Assembly (NCBI GenBank): GCA_018901625.1
Contig: JAHIEM010000051.1
Coordinates: 1 to 32,316, forward strand
From: Nanobdellota archaeon
Lineage (GTDB): Archaea > Nanobdellota > Nanobdellia > Pacearchaeales > GW2011-AR1
Reading direction: 5' to 3'
Length of the DNA: 32,316 bases
The notes under the pieces are model-generated. The model was not told the origin of the DNA. It saw only the letters and a program-made list of their open reading frames with translations, and ran no database searches. Positions within the stretch are counted from its first letter, which is position 1. The number at the start of each line of letters is the position of its first letter. Positions 29,197-32,316 of this stretch are shown here, one piece after another. Position numbers and translations under genes: made by a program.

Positions 29197-30057
29197 TTAA
29201 ATTAAAATTGCTCCTTTATATTGCCAGTCAAACCTGAGATGCCCGTCTGGAAAAAAGATTATTTGCCTTAGGCTATCTGACTTTGGTTTAATTGTTAAAG
29301 CATCTGTTAAGCACAGATTCTGCCCGTTTAAATCGTAAACTTGTGCTCCATCTTGCAAGGTCATTATTTTATTTCCATTTTTTGCAATAAATTTTTTTAT
29401 TTTTACAAGTTCAGTTTCGCTTGCAATATTCTCTTTAGTCCATGCGAATATATCTTGGTTTTCAGAGTGTTTTGGCGTTGCTAATTTTCTTATGCTCAAT
29501 TGCTCAACTTTCCATTCTTTAGCTTTTTTAATAAGTTTTTCAACTTCTTTGGGATTATCCACAAATCCCTTTAGAATAGTGCAGCTTAATCTTACTGAAA
29601 ACCCTATTTTGTGAAGTTTATCTATTAGGTTTTTAAGTTCAGGATACTTATCAGAGAAAATTTTCTTATTTCTCTTTTGTTCGTAATGAACTATAGATAA
29701 TGCAATCATTGTTAATCCAAGCTTGTACCATTCTTCCAAGTACTTATTGTAGTTTTCTTCAGCTAAAACAATTCCGTTTGTTTGCAATTCTAATAACGGA
29801 AAATTAAACTTTTTTAAATTTTCCAAAAATTTTGTTATTTGCTCTGGATAAAGGGTTGGTTCTCCTTTTCCAGTTATTAAGGTAGTTGTTACTCCATTTA
29901 TTTCTGCTAACCTACAAGCCTTCTCAAAATTTCTCCAGTTAACTCTTGGTTCTTCTATATTAATTCCTTGTTTTGGAGTCATCTTTGATATGCAGTACGG
30001 GCAGTGTGCATTACATTCTGTTGTTCCTGCAACTATGCTAAATGTTTGTATTTTCAT
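29197..30057 (-). CDS. Radical SAM protein
   Basis: A 286-residue radical SAM enzyme. The [4Fe-4S] motif is CNAHCPYC (Cys15, Cys19, Cys22), followed by TTTLITGKGEPTLYPE (the GGE-like SAM contact), LLELQTNGI and SCTILKGFVDNP along the partial TIM barrel. The C-terminal region has a single extra Cys (LNGQNLCLTD) and ends in a short hydrophobic tail, with no obvious additional cluster domain. It overlaps pncA by 4 bp and precedes the aminotransferase gene by 1 nt. The substrate is unknown; organisation suggests a reaction tied to pyridine nucleotides. Confidence 0.85.
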   Translation of the reverse strand: MKIQTFSIVAGTTECNAHCPYCISKMTPKQGINIEEPRVNWRNFEKACRLAEINGVTTTLITGKGEPTLYPEQITKFLENLKKFNFPLLELQTNGIVLAEENYNKYLEEWYKLGLTMIALSIVHYEQKRNKKIFSDKYPELKNLIDKLHKIGFSVRLSCTILKGFVDNPKEVEKLIKKAKEWKVEQLSIRKLATPKHSENQDIFAWTKENIASETELVKIKKFIAKNGNKIMTLQDGAQVYDLNGQNLCLTDALTIKPKSDSLRQIIFFPDGHLRFDWQYKGAILI

Positions 30058-30890
30058 ATTCTTCCCTCCAAGACATCTTTAGTTGTGATTAGTTTAGCTC
30101 CTGCTGCAACCATTTCTTCCAAAGCTTTTTGAGTTGTGTCTGGAAAAACTCCTTTTACAGCATCTTCAATGACATAGCACTGAACTCCCCTGTTTTGAAG
30201 TTCGAGAGTACCTGCTCTTACACAAAAATCAGTTGCAACTCCATATACCACTGCTTCATCAATTCCTGCTCTTTTTATGAATTCGCCTGTATTCGGATTG
30301 TCAAAAACATTGTAGGTTTGTTTTTCAAAATAAACTCCTCTCTGCAGATACCCTGGGATTTTTACTCTTTTTACTTCTTCGACCATCATTCCAATTTCTT
30401 GATTATCGATTCCTGTTGTCTGCAAAATAAACATATCTTTAATTTCTTCTTCACTTGCTTCCCAGAACTTAGGATTTTGCGTTTTTTCAATAAACTCTCT
30501 TGTTTCTCTACGAACTTCTTCTAAAGTGACTTTGCAGGTTAGGGGATTATAAACAAAGAAGCAATCATTATAATCTCCCTCCCCTTTTCCTCCCCATGAC
30601 CCCCTTTTAAGTGTTGTTTCCCAAATCTTGTCTTGCCCGGCAGTATGATTCATGCAGTGATCTGGGAAAGGCCCGCCCCATCTTCTTAATTCTCCTTCTC
30701 TTTCTTTGTATTCCAGATTTCCGAAATGCCTATCAACACTCCCCACTATTGGAATGCCTTTTTCTCTTGCAAAATCAGTTAGAAGCTTTAGGTTTGGCCT
30801 TATCAATTCTGCATCAGGGACATATAATGCTCCTTCTTTTTTCATAAAGTCATATTGTGTGTCAACATCCCAAAAAACTCTTAGTCTCAT
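30054..30890 (-). CDS. pncA: Nicotinamidase (isochorismatase family), enlarged
   Basis: A 278-residue cysteine hydrolase expected to deamidate nicotinamide to nicotinate. The N-terminal FWDVDTQYDF has the catalytic Asp at 10, SVDRHFGN carries metal ligands, and VYGVATDFCVRAGTLEL holds the nucleophile Cys223. It is longer than typical PncA (about 180-220) owing to an insertion at about residues 80-165 with several charged helices (EEVRRETREFIEKTQNP). Start and stop overlap neighbours by 4 bp on both sides (pncB upstream, radical SAM downstream). The assignment to nicotinamide rather than another amide rests on the adjacent pncB. Confidence 0.85.
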   Translation of the reverse strand: MRLRVFWDVDTQYDFMKKEGALYVPDAELIRPNLKLLTDFAREKGIPIVGSVDRHFGNLEYKEREGELRRWGGPFPDHCMNHTAGQDKIWETTLKRGSWGGKGEGDYNDCFFVYNPLTCKVTLEEVRRETREFIEKTQNPKFWEASEEEIKDMFILQTTGIDNQEIGMMVEEVKRVKIPGYLQRGVYFEKQTYNVFDNPNTGEFIKRAGIDEAVVYGVATDFCVRAGTLELQNRGVQCYVIEDAVKGVFPDTTQKALEEMVAAGAKLITTKDVLEGRI

Positions 30891-32077
30891 CTTCCTCCTC
30901 CTAATCTTAATTTTAATCTTAGATTTGGATTATATCCTCTTCCTGTTTTTGAGATTGGAACAAAACTTTCAGGAGTTTCTCCAACAGCAACTATGTCCAT
31001 TTTTGCTGCTCTTGATTTGAATACCTGGCCAACTCCAAGTAAGTCAAATAATTTTACTCCTAAAATTTCTTCTGCATTTGCAAAAGCTTCTACTTTTCTT
31101 GGTTCTGCAAATCCACTTGATAATGCAAGTTTCATGTTAGCATATCCCTTTTCATTTAGAGCTTTTCTCATGGCATAAACTCCTGTTACATTTACTCCGT
31201 GTCCAAACCAATATTTTTCATCTTCAGTTGGAACTATTATTCTTCTTCCAACTAATTGTGCTAATTTTTCTGCATCTGGGAATTCTAGGGCTCCTTCCCC
31301 TACATTTTCTCCACAAGTATCTATTCGTGGTCCCCATAATCTGTTTCCAATTCCTTTTGCACAGGCTAAAGTATCTGTAATTTCTTTATTTCTGTAATCG
31401 CAGAGAATTATTCTTGGCACTTTAGCATCAATGTGTCTATCAAAAGCTAGAAGAGTTTCAAGAACAGCCCTTTCTCTTCCATATTTCCAAGCCATTATAT
31501 TTTCTAAAACATGCGGAGTTGTGCCCATTCCTTTTTGTCTAAATGTCCCTGCTCCTGCATCTGTTGAAGCGCTTGTTGCTCCACCCTCATAAGCAGCCCA
31601 GGTAATTGCAGCATCTTCATCAAATCTCCAGTGTCTTGCTCCAAAATATGAAACCGGCCTTCCTCTAGCTGCTTTAACAACAGCAGCCATATTTTCTCTT
31701 ACTTGATTTAAATCTACTCCCTGTCTATCATTGGCTTTAGTTGTTTCTGCACTTAAAACTCCTAAATACATTGTTTCAAGTTCTACTATATCCTGAATTG
31801 GAGCTTCAATTAACATAAGTGTTTCTCTCGGAGCATAATCTGCTCCTTCTTCTAAAGCATAAACTCTCCCACCATTTTGTTTTAAAGGAGAATATTTTTC
31901 AAGAACAGCCAGAGCTTCATCTACTCCATAAACTTGCCCTGGTCCTTTTCTTATCATTACCTGAGCTCTAACCCATGGATTGATACCTTCAGCTCTTAGT
32001 ACTTCTCCTGTCCTTAAGAAATACTTATCAGCATATGGCTGAGGTTTCTCAGGTAGACTAAAGTTTGTTGTTTTCAT
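30887..32077 (-). CDS. pncB: Nicotinate phosphoribosyltransferase
   Basis: A 396-residue enzyme converting nicotinate and PRPP to nicotinate mononucleotide. NAPRTase-type blocks are present: the N-terminal ADKYFLRTGEVLR, then YFGARHWRFDEDAA, WAAYEGGATSASTDAGA, GMGTTPHVLENIM, RIILCDYRNKEITDTL and the RIDTCGENVG phosphate-binding region near the C-terminal half. The sequence suits the shorter archaeal-type NAPRTase. It has a strong GAGGAGGGG ribosome site and a 4-bp overlap with the gene running in from the right edge, so it is not the first gene of its operon. Confidence 0.9.
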   Translation of the reverse strand: MKTTNFSLPEKPQPYADKYFLRTGEVLRAEGINPWVRAQVMIRKGPGQVYGVDEALAVLEKYSPLKQNGGRVYALEEGADYAPRETLMLIEAPIQDIVELETMYLGVLSAETTKANDRQGVDLNQVRENMAAVVKAARGRPVSYFGARHWRFDEDAAITWAAYEGGATSASTDAGAGTFRQKGMGTTPHVLENIMAWKYGRERAVLETLLAFDRHIDAKVPRIILCDYRNKEITDTLACAKGIGNRLWGPRIDTCGENVGEGALEFPDAEKLAQLVGRRIIVPTEDEKYWFGHGVNVTGVYAMRKALNEKGYANMKLALSSGFAEPRKVEAFANAEEILGVKLFDLLGVGQVFKSRAAKMDIVAVGETPESFVPISKTGRGYNPNLRLKLRLGGGR

Positions 32078-32316
32078 TTTCCCCTCCTCGCTTTAAATCT
32101 TAAGAAATCTCCATCTCTCTGGTCAGATTCATATTTTACCTGCCATCCTGCCTCAGCATACCTTCTTATTAATTCGGTATAAAATTTATCCCCGTATTCT
32201 ACTCCTTCTGGTAGATTAATGCAAGCTGTGTAACCTTCTATTCCAGGTCTGAATTGCTTTGCCAGAGCCATGTCTATTATTTGTTCTAATCTTTTTACTA
32301 CTGCTTCATCCTGCCC
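32074..32316 (-). CDS. C-terminal part of an unrecognised protein (partial at right edge)
   Basis: The frame is open from the window edge and ends at a TGA (32076-32074) overlapping the pncB start by 4 bp, so it is the upstream operon partner. The 80 visible residues include IIDMALAKQFRPGIEGYTAC, a Glu/Tyr-rich middle (GDKFYTELIRRYAEAGW) and a basic tail. I do not recognise it. An in-frame ATG at 32271 could be an internal Met; because the frame continues to the edge without a stop, the gene is more likely longer. Confidence 0.6.
   Translation of the reverse strand, partial: GQDEAVVKRLEQIIDMALAKQFRPGIEGYTACINLPEGVEYGDKFYTELIRRYAEAGWQVKYESDQRDGDFLRFKARRGK

Noticed and set aside
32074..32271. 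A second complete Nudix gene suggested by KQFRP in the right-edge protein
   Set aside because: Apart from the QFRP tetrapeptide, no Nudix box follows, and the frame extends beyond the window.

Overview
The window looks like a piece of a small, AT-rich archaeal genome, most likely a DPANN-type lineage (Woesearchaeota/Pacearchaeota-like; the lineage is inferred, not proven). Evidence: a diphthine synthase, a TrmB-family regulator, a KaiC-type ATPase, a PC4-like ssDNA-binding protein, archaeal-type IleRS, TATA-like boxes about 25-30 bp upstream of many starts (leaderless genes), short overlapping genes, and two minimal introns that fit the bulge-helix-bulge (BHB) signal cut by the archaeal tRNA-splicing endonuclease.

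Layout. 1-1490: the tail of an unknown gene, a RelE-type toxin-antitoxin pair and a hypothetical gene. 1667-9652: mostly minus-strand housekeeping: TrmB-like regulator, ileS, citramalate synthase (cimA), KaiC-like ATPase, dphB and three small membrane proteins. 9689-11617: a YrdC/Sua5 protein and TatD, converging on a transglutaminase-like protein. 11783-13061: a two-gene, membrane-protein cassette enclosed by nested perfect inverted repeats. 13274-17258: CBS protein, dUTPase, PHP phosphoesterase, PC4-like protein, WalJ/YycJ-like metallo-hydrolase and two membrane proteins. 17335-17688: tRNA-Ser(GCU) followed by partial, hairpin-interrupted copies of its own 3' end. 17805-19164: CDP-alcohol phosphatidyltransferase and two unknown proteins. 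19187-20741: the most remarkable region. Initiator tRNA-Met carries a 21-nt intron at position 29/30; a free-standing LAGLIDADG endonuclease lies next to it; and the RNase HII gene is interrupted inside its DEAGRGP catalytic motif by a 26-nt BHB intron. Removing that intron restores a full 229-residue reading frame.

21219 to the right edge is an NAD-metabolism island. An NrtR-like Nudix regulator is divergent from a NadM-like/methyltransferase fusion. Facing them is a long minus-strand operon: (partial unknown gene)-pncB-pncA-radical SAM-PLP aminotransferase-nadE-nadD-Nudix, then nadK-nadB-deoxyribosyltransferase-like. Most junctions are 4-bp overlaps or 1-nt gaps. Together these give nicotinamide deamidation (PncA), nicotinate phosphoribosylation (PncB), adenylylation (bacterial-type NadD), amidation (NadE) and phosphorylation (NAD kinase). 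The radical SAM enzyme, the aminotransferase, the methyltransferase fusion and a NadB without visible NadA/NadC are unexplained additions.
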